In this document: positions 1 to 10,582 of the stretch, piece by piece
Layout of the letters: each line of letters begins with the position of its first letter
Numbering within the stretch: position 1 is the first letter of the stretch
Source of the DNA: Rutidosis leptorrhynchoides
Taxonomy: Eukaryota > Streptophyta > Magnoliopsida > Asterales > Asteraceae
Direction of reading: 5' to 3'
Assembly: GCF_046630445.1 (NCBI RefSeq)
Contig: NC_092334.1
Location: 105,223,501-105,287,500, forward strand
Length of the DNA: 64,000 nucleotides
Position numbers and translations under genes: made by a program
Notes under the pieces: model-generated
Seen by the model: the letters and a program-made list of their open reading frames with translations, nothing else
What the model was told of the DNA's origin: nothing
The model's database searches: none

Positions 1-1346
1 TTATACAAGCTAGGTCTTTGTTGATTGAAAGTGTTGTTTTGAGTTAGTTGGTTATTCGGACCTTGTTGGTTGTACGAGTTATTGTTGGGTCCATTTGGAT
101 TGTAAAGAATGTTTTGATTTCGATTAAAGTTTGGCCTTGGCGGTTGATAATTATTTTGATAATTATTTCCCGGCCTTTGGTTCATGTAGGAAACATTCTC
201 ACGTTGTTCCATCGTTTGCTCGATGTGACAATCTTTCGTTAAGTGTGGTCCACCGCATTGCTCACAACTGATTCGTATTGCGTGAATATCTTTAGTCATC
301 TTTTCCATTCATCTCGCGAAAGCATCTATTTTTACGGAAATGGAATCAAAGTCATGGCTAGAATCGGCTCTAGCCTGTTTAAATGAACGAAAGATATCTT
401 TTTCTTGATGCCACTCATGAGAGTGGGAGGCTGTGTTATCAATAATCTTGTGAGCTTCGGTTGTGGTTTTCTTCATAATGGAACCACCAGCTGTTGTGTC
501 GATGTCTTTTCGTATAGCAACGTCGAAACCTTGGTAGAATATTTGTACTATTTGATAAGTGTCTAAACCGTGCTGAGGACATCCTCTCAACAATTTTTCG
601 AATCTTGTCCACGCCTCATATAATGTTTCATTTGGCTTTTGCGTGAACGTAACAATTTCTCCTTGAAGTCTCACGGCTTTAGATGCTGGAAAGAATCTTT
701 TAAGAAATTTCTCAACTAAGACATCCCATGTGTCAATCGCTCCTTCGGGTAACGATTCTAGCCAATCTTTGGCTTCTCCCTTTAAAGTCCAGGGAAACAA
801 CATGAGATAGATCTGTTCATCCTCAACTTCTCTGATTTTGAATAGAGTACAGATCCTATTAAAGGTTCGAAGATGTTCGTTTGGATCTTCTTTTGGCGTA
901 CCACTATATTGGCATTGATTAGTTACCATGTGTAGGATTTGTCCTTTGATTTCGTAATCTGGCGCATTAATATCTGGTTTAATAATGGCGTGACCTTGGT
1001 CCGTGCTTGTGGCTCTCGTTCGATCTTCCATACTTAGAGGTTCCGTTATTTCCATATTTGAAATTGTCGAATCCGAATCACTAGATGATTCTAATTTAAC
1101 GGTTTGTGGTTCAGGAGGAATGATTAGTGGGTCAGGATCTTGGAATTGTCCTTGAATATCCTCTGGGTTCTCAATTGTGAAGTCGGGTTCAAAAAATGGT
1201 TTATAGAAAATTTGAATTGGAGTACTTGTTCGACTAGATGATGATTCTAAAGAAAAATCAACAACGGCAATATTAGCTAGATGTCTTGATCTGGTTACAG
1301 GAGGTGAACGTATGAAAGGTGGTGAACGTTTTGCTCGTGCATTCAC
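1..1346 (-). pseudogene. gag of element A (retrotransposon gag domain)
   Basis: The N-terminal 345 residues are open from 1346 to 309. They contain the plant Ty3 retrotransposon gag domain ([17 protein letters not shown], then [20 protein letters not shown], then [14 protein letters not shown]), very close to the gag of the young element at 10583-16189. A CCHC-type knuckle (CEQCGG..LTKDC style) and an Asn/Gln-rich linker follow on the same strand at 1-300. In the family this protein forms the virus-like particle and packages the element RNA. The copy is a fossil and is not open throughout. Confidence 0.85.
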
Positions 1347-2258
1347 TGAATATCCTAATAGTTATAAATATAAAAATTATATAAGTTATCAAATTAATAG
1401 ACTTTTCTGCTTTTGCCCACGTTTTGAATAGCCAAAAGCTGCAGCAGGGGGCCAGGATCCTTTAAGTCGGAAAATCCACAACTCATCCACTAACAAATCC
1501 AACTATTACTACGAAGCAAAAAATATTGGATGTCTATCAATTTAACCGCTTAAAATAATTTTTCCGTCGAAGTTTAAAGTAAATAAAGAAAATTCTATGT
1601 CCTAGAAACTAGAGCGTAGAAATGAGAAAGGAAAAAAACGCGTCGAAAAATAAGAATCGAAAAACAAACGTCGAAAAATAAAAAGTTGAAAAACAAAAAT
1701 AAGAAAGTAGAGCGTCGAAACTTAAAATTATAAAAACTAAATATTAAAACTTGCGTCTAAAGGTATTAAAGCTTAAAAGGAATTCTAAATCAAAAACGGC
1801 AATTACTTAAAAGGCACTAAAATTTATTTAAAACTAAGGCGATAAGCGACGTCGTAAGATTCTAAAGCGCCTAAATCTTAATCTAAAGAAAAAGCACTTA
1901 AGGGAATTTACGGCAAAGCCTAAAAATCTAGAAATATAAAAGTTTCTACGGCAAGATACTAAGTTTAAAATTAAATACGAACGATAAAAATACAAATTAC
2001 GAATTAAACGATTAAAATATATAATTTTAAAAAATTGATAAAATTACTTATTTTTATAAAAATATTATTTTTATATTATTATTTTATAAAAGTATTAATT
2101 TTATTGTTAATAAAACTAAATTAAACTTAAAAATACAAATTAATTTAAAACTAAACTAAATATTAATAAAACTAAACCCTAATTACTAATTAATTAATAA
2201 TAATAATAATTAAACGTAACCCTAATTGTACGTCTGAGGTAACAGACCTGTCACCTCA

Positions 2259-2278
2259 GCTCATGCGATCGCATGAGC
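2259..2278. promoter_or_regulatory. perfect 20-bp palindrome in the leader of element A
   Basis: GCTCATGCGATCGCATGAGC reads the same on both strands. The same core CATGCGATCGCATG occurs as a pair before the TATA box in this family's LTR (20879-20927) and in an unrelated solo LTR (54208-54256). Here it is a single copy in the untranslated leader, next to a second inverted repeat (CTGAGGT..ACCTCAG, 2233-2259). Function is unknown; a protein-binding or RNA-hairpin role is inference. Confidence 0.6.
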
Positions 2279-2574
2279 ATGGTGTATGGATCCAGGCCAC
2301 TTCTTGGGCTGCTACAGTAACCAGCCCGTTTACTTATTTTTTTTTTTAGTTTTACAAAATTAATATATAGGTTATATTTAAAATTATATTTTTTTAAAAT
2401 ACTTTTATACTTTAAATAAATAAAAAAATATAAACTTTTTAATTTAAACACTTAAATAGATAAATATACTTTTTTGTATTTTAAATCTTATATAAAATTA
2501 TATTTTTACATAAATAGCTTAAAAACTAATATATTTTTTTTGAATATAGCGTAAAAATATAGCGTTTCGTCGGG

Positions 2575-2597
2575 TCCCCGGCAGCGGTGCCAAAAAC
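2575..2597 (-). other. primer-binding site of element A
   Basis: On the minus strand the LTR end ..CATCA is followed by a few bases and TGGCACCGCTGCCGGGGA, the tRNA-complementary primer site typical of Athila/Tat elements (consensus TGGCGCCGTTGCCGGGG). It fixes the orientation (minus) and the LTR boundary at 2599. Confidence 0.85.
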
Positions 2598-2598
2598 T

Positions 2599-2724
2599 TG
2601 ATGTGTGCGAAGGTGTATAAGAAATACTATTATTTTTACTACGAAATACTACGAAATATGATACAAGTTTTAATTAATTTACGGATGGGATATACCTAAA
2701 CCTTGCTACAATACTATAGGCAGT
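2599..2724 (-). repeat. LTR shared by elements A and B, left piece
   Basis: The end of the 1.95-kb LTR of the A/B family. It begins TGATGTGTGCG at the primer-site side and stops at the GCAGT target duplication of the young nested element; the rest of the LTR resumes at 19595. Without the insertion the text reads continuously (..ACTATAGGCAGTGTACCTAATCG..), like the homologous stretch of the nested element's own LTR. Confidence 0.85.
2720..2724. repeat. target-site duplication GCAGT (left)
   Basis: GCAGT directly precedes the young Athila element and recurs at 19590-19594 directly after it. A 5-bp duplication is standard for Ty3/gypsy integrase. It proves the element inserted into the LTR of another element. 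Confidence 0.9.
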
Positions 2725-4692
2725 TGATGTGGAGCGAGGTGTATATAAAATAGTTATTATTTTACTAGGAAAATACTATTAAATACGATACAATTTTACA
2801 CAAGATATTTATTTATTTATAGAATGGATATACTTAAACCTTGCTACAACACTTATAGGCAGTGTACCTAATCGTACAGTAGTGTAGTTTTTAGTAAGTC
2901 CGGTTCGTTCCACAGGGAAATCTTTAAACAAAGCTCAACGCTATATTAGTTTACTTTTATAAAAATACAAATATATATATAAGTAATATTATTATTATAA
3001 GGGGGGGTTTTTACCGTTTAATGACCGGTTTGTCGATTTTAAGACTTTAGTCGCAGTTAAAACCTAATGTAAAATATAAAATAAATACAAGACTTAAATT
3101 AAAGCGTAAAGTAAATAACGATAATGAAATTGCGAATAATAAAAGTGCGATAAAATAAACTTGCGATAATTAAAAAGTACGATAATTAAAAGTGCGATAA
3201 AATAAAATAAATAAAAGTGCGATAATTAGAAGTGCAATTAAATATAAAATAAAGGAAATTAAATATGAAATAAAAGAATTATGCTTATTTAAACTTCCGT
3301 AATCATGATGTTTGACGTGTTGATTTTAGTTTTATGCCCATGGGTTAATTGTCCTTTGTCCTGGATTATTCAATATGTCCGTCTGGTTTTTGTCCATAAC
3401 AGTCCATCAGTCATAAATATAAATTGCAAGTGTCCTTGTCAAATTATTATTATACCCGAAGTTAAATATTCCAACTAATTGGGGATTCGAATTGTAACAA
3501 GGTTTTAATACTTTGTTTAATGAATACACCAGGTTATCGACTGCGTGTAAACCAAGGTTTTACCACTTTGTTAACAATTACACCAATTACCCTTGAATGT
3601 AATTTCACCCCTGTTTTAATTATTCTAGTGGCTATTAATCCATTCCCGTGTCCGGTTAAATGAACGATTATTCGTACAAATAAATACCCCGCCCATCGTG
3701 TCCGATCGAGTGTATATGGTAATTTATAGGGACGCCCAATTGTAAATCTTTATATTAACATTAACAAACTTTCATTTAGTTAAACAAATATAAAGCCCAT
3801 TAATAGCCCATAGTCTAGTTTCCACAAGTGTCGTTCTTTTGTCCAAACCCCAATTATGGTACAAAGCCCAATTACCCAATTTTAGTAATTAGCCCAACAT
3901 CATGATTACTTCGTTTTAAATAAGCATAATAATAACTTAGCTACGAGACATTAATGTAAAAAGGTTGAACATAACTTACAATGATTAAAAATAGCGTAGC
4001 GTTACACGGACAGAATTTCGACTTACACCCTTACAACATTCGCTAACATACCCTTATTATTAGAATTATAATTAAAATTAAAATATAAATTATAAATATA
4101 AATATATTTACGTATGAAGAGGAAGAAAAAAAGATGATGAAATTTGATCAGAATTCGGTTGGCTTTATAGCCAGAGTTGAAAATTGGGGCTCCGCGACTC
4201 GCGGCAAAATGCCCTTAAAACTCCGCGAGTCGCGGAGATATATTTACAGCTCACACCCTTAGAGTTTCTTGCTGCCGACGGTTTTTAATATATATATAAT
4301 TAATATAATTAATTATATATTATATTATATTTATATACATAGTTAACTTGTAATTTTTAGTCCGTTGCGTCGAGCGTTAAGAGTTGACTCTGGTCCCGGT
4401 TCCGGATTTTCGAACGTCCTCGCGTACAATTTAATATCTTGTACTTTGCGTTTTGAATCTTGTACTCTTGTGATTTCGAGACGTTTCTTATCAATAATTG
4501 GAACCTTTTTGATTGTCTTTTGTTCTTTTGAGCTTTTTGGTCGTTTGCGTCTTCAAATCGTCGAATCTGTCTTTTGTCTTCACCTTTTATTATTTAAACG
4601 AATATCACTTGTAAATAGAATAATTGCAACTAAAAGCTTGTCTTTCTTGAGGAATAATGCTATGAAATATATGTTCGTTTTTAGCATTATCA
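2725..4692 (-). repeat. 3' LTR of the young Athila element
   Basis: Begins TGATGTGGAGCG and ends ..GCATTATCA on the + strand (minus strand TGATAATGC..CATCA), about 1968 bp. It matches 17611-19589 almost perfectly. It contains the GC-rich palindrome pair (4190-4237) and a TATA box at 4161-4172. A purine-rich tract (AAGTGTGGGAATATT on the minus strand) lies just outside at 4693-4710 and is the likely polypurine tract. Confidence 0.92.
4161..4237 (-). promoter_or_regulatory. LTR promoter: palindrome pair and TATA box
   Basis: On the minus strand two boxes, CTCCGCGAGTCGCGGAG (4221-4237) and CCGCGAGTCGCGGAG (4190-4204), stand about 16 bp apart. They are followed about 20 bp later by GGCTATAAAGCC (4161-4172), a good TATA box. 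Transcription would run leftwards into R/U5. The boxes are strongly GC-rich in an AT-rich LTR. That they bind a factor is inference from position and symmetry. Confidence 0.6.
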
Positions 4693-6773
4693 AATATTCC
4701 CACACTTGAGCGTTGCTTGTCCTCAAGCAATATTGTCTTGAAATACTAGAATCACTTCTTTATTCTTCACACTTTGTACATCAGTGATTTCTATACGGCG
4801 GTATAAACAATGGTAGTAACGATATGGTTTACAGTCCCACATGACTATAAAAATTTAGATCCATTAAGGAAATTGGATCTTTATGAAAACATTTGATCTT
4901 TTGAAAATTAAATCTAGTTTTTACCCTAGATAAGTTTTCCGGAATAACCCTTTACCGGTGTTTGCAAAATATTTGTGGGTTTGGTGGGTTTCAGATTTGA
5001 AAATTTTAGCTCAAAACTTGCGGTTTTGTGTCACCCACTTGCTAACCTTGTATTGGGAAAGCAACACGTCCAGTTTACTTGTTCCGTATATTACCTTTCG
5101 GCAAACTACCGTCCGGTTGTAAAGGAAAGCGTTGAACAAGCAACTGTTAAGGCAATGTCCCGTGACATGCTTTTGATTATGGTCTATAACGTGTCGGACG
5201 CAATTACTATCCTTGGTAGGAGCAATAGTAAAGCTCACCCTTATAATTTGTCGGTCTGGCACAAGGTCCTGTCTTTGACCATGCTATGCAACCACCGTTC
5301 TTACGGTTGACACCCGATTTAGTTCAGGTGACCTAATGAATTCCAGGTGAATTCCTAGGATTTTACGTTCAATGGTAATGAACGCATTGAAAATAGGGTT
5401 TTCAGAAAACAAATCGGTTTATAATTTTGATCAAAATATTTTCTCGTTTAAGCTCGAGTTTAGATATCATTGAATTCCATGAGTTTGTAATTCTCAATCT
5501 TTAAGGTCAATCTCTAGGATTGAGTAATATCAGTCTTAAAAGCTGATTTTTAATCTTTAAGGAGATTATCCTTTCTGGGGATCTGATTCATTAGTCTTAT
5601 CAAGCTAATTTGCACGGTGCCTCCCCATTGTACGAGATAAATCCTTCTCATGGTTAGGATAAATCTGACCACTTGGCGACCCTGTTTAATGCTGAGGTCC
5701 GTGGATTTCCTGCTGATTTTAGAAATGACTTTTCTAGATTTTTCGTCAACCTACAGCTGGTCTGGACGACAACTTCTTGACCTAAATCAAGAAGTGCGTG
5801 TCTTTTTCGGAAGACTTTACTTCCTTTTAATGATGGAATTGATTCATCGTGTAGATCCATCTCTTCTTTTCTTTCATTGGGTAAAACAGTTTAGTTTAGT
5901 CCAAAGCAAAAGTATTTTCAGTTATTTGTTACAGATATATGTGACATATGTTTAAAATAACTTGGTAAATTTTCCCACACTTGGCTTTTTATTTTTCTTT
6001 TTATCGTCCTTTATTCCATTTTAAATGAATTTTAACATTTTAGTTTGTTTCTCAATTTATGTCCTTTCCGAGGTAACAATAATTTCGGTGTTAAAACCTA
6101 GTTTTATCGTTCATAAATATGTATAAACATCTTTTTGAATTCATTTAATTGAAAATTTTGAAAAATTTTACTAGAATTGGGTAGTCAGTATATAAGACTA
6201 GGGCTGTTCTTTTTTTATCAGAGAGCACTAGATTCTAATACAACTACTGCTTTACTAGTATTTTTAATGGTAACCAAGTGTATAAAGTAAAAAATTTTAA
6301 AATCCGAAAGAATTTAACCCCTTCCCACACTTAAGATCTTGCAATGCCCTCATTTGTAAGAAATCAGTAACAATTTAAATTATTGAGGGTGATTTGTGTG
6401 AAAATGATTAAATTTTTACCAAAGTTTCCAAATATATTGGCGTTTGTTTGCTGAATGATAAATGGTGCACATCATTTGTTCATTCCGTCTTGTTGTTATT
6501 TCACATGTATTTTGCATCTTGTCGTCAAAATTAGTTGCTTTTGCTGAACTTAATGACAGTCTTTGAAAATGCGTTGTTTTACCCTGTTGTGTACATAAGA
6601 TAAACTGCAAACATATATACATATTTTTGAAGTTTGGTTTATTACCCCACATTCAAAAATTATTAAAATCTAAGAATAAAAGTTAGAAATTATAAAAATG
6701 ATTACAATATTAACAAAAATATTAAATGTATCAATAATTACAAATTACAAAATAAAAAAAAATAATAAGTAAA
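4693..6773 (-). other. 3' region of the young Athila element, no clear gene
   Basis: About 2.1 kb between the envelope-position ORF and the 3' LTR. No recognised protein. It is collinear with 21415-23230 in element B: 4975-5340 matches 21697-22060, and 5640-5870 matches 22380-22600 with only around ten differences by eye. Short ORFs occur at the same places on both strands in both elements, so the conservation could come from RNA signals, an antisense ORF or recent shared descent. Several short 'AATTTCGG..AAACCTAG' repeat units also occur here (about 6080-6110). Confidence 0.6.
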
Positions 6774-8126
6774 CTAAGGATGATATTGGTACCAATAGGG
6801 GTTCCACGCATAACCATAAGTGCTATAGAATGCTTCGGCAGGGTCATACGTAGGATATGGTGGCTGCATCTCTATCGACCAAGGAGGGAAGACGGGTTTC
6901 GGTGTAGGAATATAGTTTCTACCTATATGTTGGCAATGCGCTATGATCTGGTTCTGATGAACTTGCCAATCTTCAAATGCTCTCTGTCTAGCATTTTCGT
7001 ATTCCTGAGAAGCTATAAACCTATGCATTTCTTGCATCTCATTCCCCCCTCCTACATTACCTTGTTCCTGGTTTCTCTCTACCTGTGGATGTCTACCATT
7101 GTATCGTACTGCGGCGTTATTTCGCCGCTTCAAAACTTTCGCACCATGGTATACATTTAAACCTATAGTGTCGCGGGGTTCCGGCTCTTCTACTAATAAT
7201 CCCCCCCGACTTATATCCACACCGAGATATTCACCAATCAAAGTAATAAAAATACCACCTCCTATTATGCTATGTGGACGCATCCCCCGAACCATAGCTG
7301 ATAAATAATAACCCACACAATATGGTATACTTACAGCGCTGTGTGGGTCTCGAATACACATATGGTAAAACAAATCTTGTTCATTTACCTTTTCTTTGTT
7401 TTTACCCCTTTGTGTAATCGAATTAGCTAAAAACCTATGTATTACTCTTAATTCGGCTCTATCTATATCCAAATAAGAGTAGTTTCCCCCTTTGAAACGG
7501 TGATGGCTTGTCATTTGACTCCACACACCGTGTGTATCAAAATTCTCATCTATCTTTCTACCGTTTAGTATCAATCCTCTACAATCGGCAGACGCTAACT
7601 CCTCAGGCGTATATATACGTAAAGCCTGAGCCATGTCCAGTAAAGACATGTGGCGCATCGAACCGCCTAACAAAAATCTAATAAAAGAACGATCGGTTAA
7701 ACTAGCTACCCGATCATTCAACTCTATACTACATAACAACTCTTCACACCATACTTTATATACAGGTCTGCGTATGGTGAATAAACATATCCAGTCATTA
7801 AAAGAAGAATTACCATACCTCTGTACCAGTAATTCCCTAATTGGCCCGGCCAATTCTACAGCTTCCAAGGGTCCCCATTCTATGACCCTCGGTACCTCAA
7901 CAACCTTGGAATGAAGAGTATGCAAACCCCGTTGATATTTTGGATAATCTATCCAAAGTCTGTCAAATCGCAGGTTCGGGTGCAACTGTTCCAAGTGCAT
8001 ATCTGAAAAGGTCATGACTGGATGAGGTACATCCTGCTTGTAGTAGTTATCTACCTCCTGTTGTTCCAAGTTCTCAGCAGGAGCATGGCGGGCTTGGGAT
8101 GAAGATTCACCCCTTTCATTCTGCAA
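6774..8126 (-). CDS. ATHILA ORF-1-like protein in the envelope position of the young Athila element
   Basis: A 450-codon open frame downstream of pol. The segment IHRFLANSI..RGKNKEKVNEQDLFYHMC...YLSAMVRG..IIGGGIFITLIGEYLGV (about residues 228-305) follows the pattern of the ATHILA ORF-1 family (IHRFLACTIFGRG...EELFFLW...GGIITAIA..LGL). That family is plant-specific, of unknown function, and often found in or near the envelope position of Athila elements. The C-terminal 80 residues are rich in Pro, Tyr and Gln. I see no signal peptide and no convincing membrane helix, so an envelope role is not supported. The frame opens at a TTG inside TGTTTTGCAG|AATGAAAGG, which looks like a splice acceptor, so the true first codons may come from an upstream exon by splicing (inference). 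Confidence 0.7.
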   Translation of the reverse strand: MQNERGESSSQARHAPAENLEQQEVDNYYKQDVPHPVMTFSDMHLEQLHPNLRFDRLWIDYPKYQRGLHTLHSKVVEVPRVIEWGPLEAVELAGPIRELLVQRYGNSSFNDWICLFTIRRPVYKVWCEELLCSIELNDRVASLTDRSFIRFLLGGSMRHMSLLDMAQALRIYTPEELASADCRGLILNGRKIDENFDTHGVWSQMTSHHRFKGGNYSYLDIDRAELRVIHRFLANSITQRGKNKEKVNEQDLFYHMCIRDPHSAVSIPYCVGYYLSAMVRGMRPHSIIGGGIFITLIGEYLGVDISRGGLLVEEPEPRDTIGLNVYHGAKVLKRRNNAAVRYNGRHPQVERNQEQGNVGGGNEMQEMHRFIASQEYENARQRAFEDWQVHQNQIIAHCQHIGRNYIPTPKPVFPPWSIEMQPPYPTYDPAEAFYSTYGYAWNPYWYQYHP

Positions 8127-9019
8127 AACACATCAAACACAAATTTTGTGCATCCAAATATGCATTAGTGTCAGCAAAATCATCAATCAAAATAATTACA
8201 ATGACATTATCAATTTATATCAAACTTAAGCTTATTTTCACATTTTTATCAAATCTACACTTTTTCAAATAAGCATATACGAAAATTTTCGCCAAGTTCA
8301 TAAGCATTCAACTCAAATAACATGTCAAAATAATCATTACTAGCAAATAAACAAGTCTCAAATGGCATTATCTTTCAAAAATCAAGTTCATGAATTTTGG
8401 ACTTGAAAAAGTCCACTTTAATTCTCAAAATCATGTTTAGGCTCAAAGTTTGGATCATTTAACTACCTAGACATGTTATACTACTCAATTTAGCAACAAT
8501 TCATGACAAAAATCGGCCATAACCTGTTTATATCAAAAAGCCCCAAATTGCTCAAGAACACAAACCCTAGATTATTCAAAATTTGAAGTTTACGGCTTCT
8601 AATCATGTTAAACAGCATCAATCTAGGTTATACAAGCATAATACATAAACAATTTAAGTCTAATTACACTAAAAAGCATCAAAATCAAATTGGGGAAAAA
8701 ATAGCTCAAGAACACTAAAATTCGAATTAAATGGTGTTTAGGTGTAGAAATTTACCGTTTTTCTTGAGTAGTTCTTAGATATCATCCTTCTCAACATGAT
8801 TTTAGCAAAAAATTTGGTGATTAACGGTTAAAAATTGAGATTTTTGGGGGTGATTTTCGGTGGTTTTCGTGGGTTTTTCGCAGTATTTTTCGGGTTGTTT
8901 TTGTGTTGTTGAGTGTACTGATCGAGCAGCTCTTTTATTTTTATTTTTTTCTGGGTTTTGGACCCTCCGCGAGTCGCGGAGGTTTTGCCTGCAAACTCCG
9001 CGAGTCGCGGAGTTTACCC

Positions 9020-9050
<31 letters not shown>

Positions 9051-9993
9051 CTTTAACTTATAAAACAATTTAGAAATTAATTTTAAAATTTTGTTTCCCT
9101 TGTTATTTAGGACGAGGTCGTTTCGGATCGATGTCCTAGTCCGTCCCTCGACAAAATTTTAAAATTTGTCTTTTTGTAGCGATTGTTTTAAAAGCTAAGA
9201 TTTTTGGGTTTTTTAATGTTTTTGGCATACTTTAAATCAATAAGATTAAAAATAATGATAATAAAAGTTCTCGTCCCTCCCTCGGGTAAAGCAATTTCGG
9301 TTCAAAGACCTAGTCTTCAACTTACGACGAATTTTAAAAATCATATTCTTAACTTAATGAGATAAAGTAAATTTTTGTTTTTAAATTCACACAACTTAAA
9401 TATAAAATTCAAAATTAATAAAAAAAAAAAATAATCACACCAAACTTAAAATTTGAAATGCATAAAGTTAAAATTAATATTTTAAAAATTCACACCAAAC
9501 TTAATTTAAAAATTTATAAATTCATACCAAACTTATATTAATTTTTTCAAATATTTACAATTTTAAATATATTATTTTTACAAAGTTTACAATATTAATT
9601 TAAGATTTAAATATTAATTTTAAAAACATGGTAAAAAAAAATTAAAAATCTTTTTGTCTTTTTATCCCACTTTAATCAATCAAATATTATCAAAAATATG
9701 CGCCCCTCTTTTCGGTAAAGTAATTTCGGTTCCAAGACCTAATTTAACTCATGACGAATTTTTGAAATATTTTGGGTTGATTGATTAAAGATATTTATAC
9801 CTTAAGAATAAACGTTAAATTTCGCAGTGATGTAATAAATTTTTGAACGATATCAATAATTTCGGTCGCCAAACCTAATTTTATTTAATACCAATTTAAT
9901 ACTTTTTAGCGAACAAATTAGCGTTTATTATCAAAAGGTTAAAAATAAAAATAAAAATAAAAACTGTACAGACATACCTGTGAAATAGATTTC
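8127..9993 (-). other. spacer between zinc-knuckle ORF and envelope-position ORF
   Basis: No gene recognised. Holds a palindrome pair (8964-9013) and a homopolymer T run at 9020-9045. Several divergent copies of a unit of about 60 bp with TTTCGGTT..AAGACCTA..GACGAATTTT lie near 9115-9160, 9270-9345, 9700-9770 and 9840-9890. The same unit recurs in element B near 23320 and 23480-23530. The stretch could act as intron or internal promoter region for the envelope-position ORF (inference). Confidence 0.5.
8964..9013 (-). promoter_or_regulatory. palindrome pair upstream of the envelope-position ORF
   Basis: CCTCCGCGAGTCGCGGAGG (8964-8982) and ACTCCGCGAGTCGCGGAGT (8995-9013), 12 bp apart, repeat the boxes of the LTR promoter. 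On the minus strand they are followed by an A/T-rich stretch (AAAAATAAAAGAGC, about 8930-8945) and, 0.8 kb on, by the envelope-position ORF. The copy suggests a second transcription start or a shared RNA signal; that is inference. Confidence 0.5.
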
Positions 9994-10410
9994 TTAGTTA
10001 TATGATCTATTATATTCATAAGATAGTCGGTTTAATTGGTTTTCCATGGCTGCATAGGCGTAACCTCGAGCATTCATTGTCTTTTCTTCTAAACATATGA
10101 ACGGTCCGTCTCTGCATAAAGTAACAAATTCGGTATTTGAATAGGTTTGATTATTTGAACATTTACCTCCATGTGACCATTTTCCGCATTTGTGACATCG
10201 TTCTAGGTGTCGTGCTCTTCTTTTCGCTGCGGATTTTGATTTTCCTTTACCAAATTGTAACTTATTATCTTCGCATCTGGATCCTTTTCTAACTCCGTCC
10301 ATTCTTTCTCTGATTACTGATACTAATTCACTCGGTAGTATGTCATTATTTCTTTTAGTGATCAAAGCGTGTAGCATTAGACCATGGTTTAGTTCACAGG
10401 CAGTCTTCAT
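9994..10410 (-). CDS. small accessory zinc-knuckle ORF of the young Athila element
   Basis: A 138-codon open frame between gag-pol and the envelope-position ORF. About residues 53-70 are very basic (KGKSKSAAKRRARH), followed by CHKCGKWSHGGKC, a CX2CX4HX3C zinc knuckle close to the retroviral CX2CX4HX4C type. The N-terminal part (LMLHALITKRNNDILPSELVSVIRERM) may be helical. A basic patch plus a knuckle suggests RNA or DNA binding, like a small nucleocapsid or an accessory regulator, but I do not recognise the family. The ATG follows a GTTTTTACAAA stretch; the frame may also be joined by splicing. It lies about 170 bp after the end of gag-pol on the same strand. Confidence 0.5.
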   Translation of the reverse strand: MKTACELNHGLMLHALITKRNNDILPSELVSVIRERMDGVRKGSRCEDNKLQFGKGKSKSAAKRRARHLERCHKCGKWSHGGKCSNNQTYSNTEFVTLCRDGPFICLEEKTMNARGYAYAAMENQLNRLSYEYNRSYN

Positions 10411-10582
10411 TTTGTAAAAACCTAAAAAAAATAAAAATTCAGAATGGGGGGAGAAGACTAGTTCTTTAGGGTCTGCTAGGGAAAGACCATACGTGTTCCA
10501 TTTTCGAGAACTACACGAAAACAGACAATCTAACTCTAACAGAAATACATATTATCCTTTAAAGACTTGATTCTCCCCACAC

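Larger units (their letters stand above)
1..2598 (-). mobile_element. Athila-type Ty3/gypsy element A, internal part (gag and leader)
   Basis: This is the 5' internal part of a minus-strand LTR retrotransposon that runs off the left edge. Reading leftwards it has a primer-binding site next to the LTR at 2599, a leader of about 1.2 kb, and then gag. The first bases of the window match 25160-25260 (element B) almost base for base, so A and B belong to one family. The leader holds a perfect 20-bp palindrome at 2259-2278 and an AT-rich stretch (2030-2560) with no gene. The element is broken, with at least one break visible in its gag; the rest lies outside the window. It is older than the element nested in its LTR. 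Confidence 0.85.

Noticed and set aside
4365-4709. ORF repeated in both LTRs (also 19262-19618) as a possible LTR-encoded protein
   Set aside because: It is identical only because the LTRs are; it is on the strand opposite to transcription and covers the conserved U3 module. No domain is recognisable.
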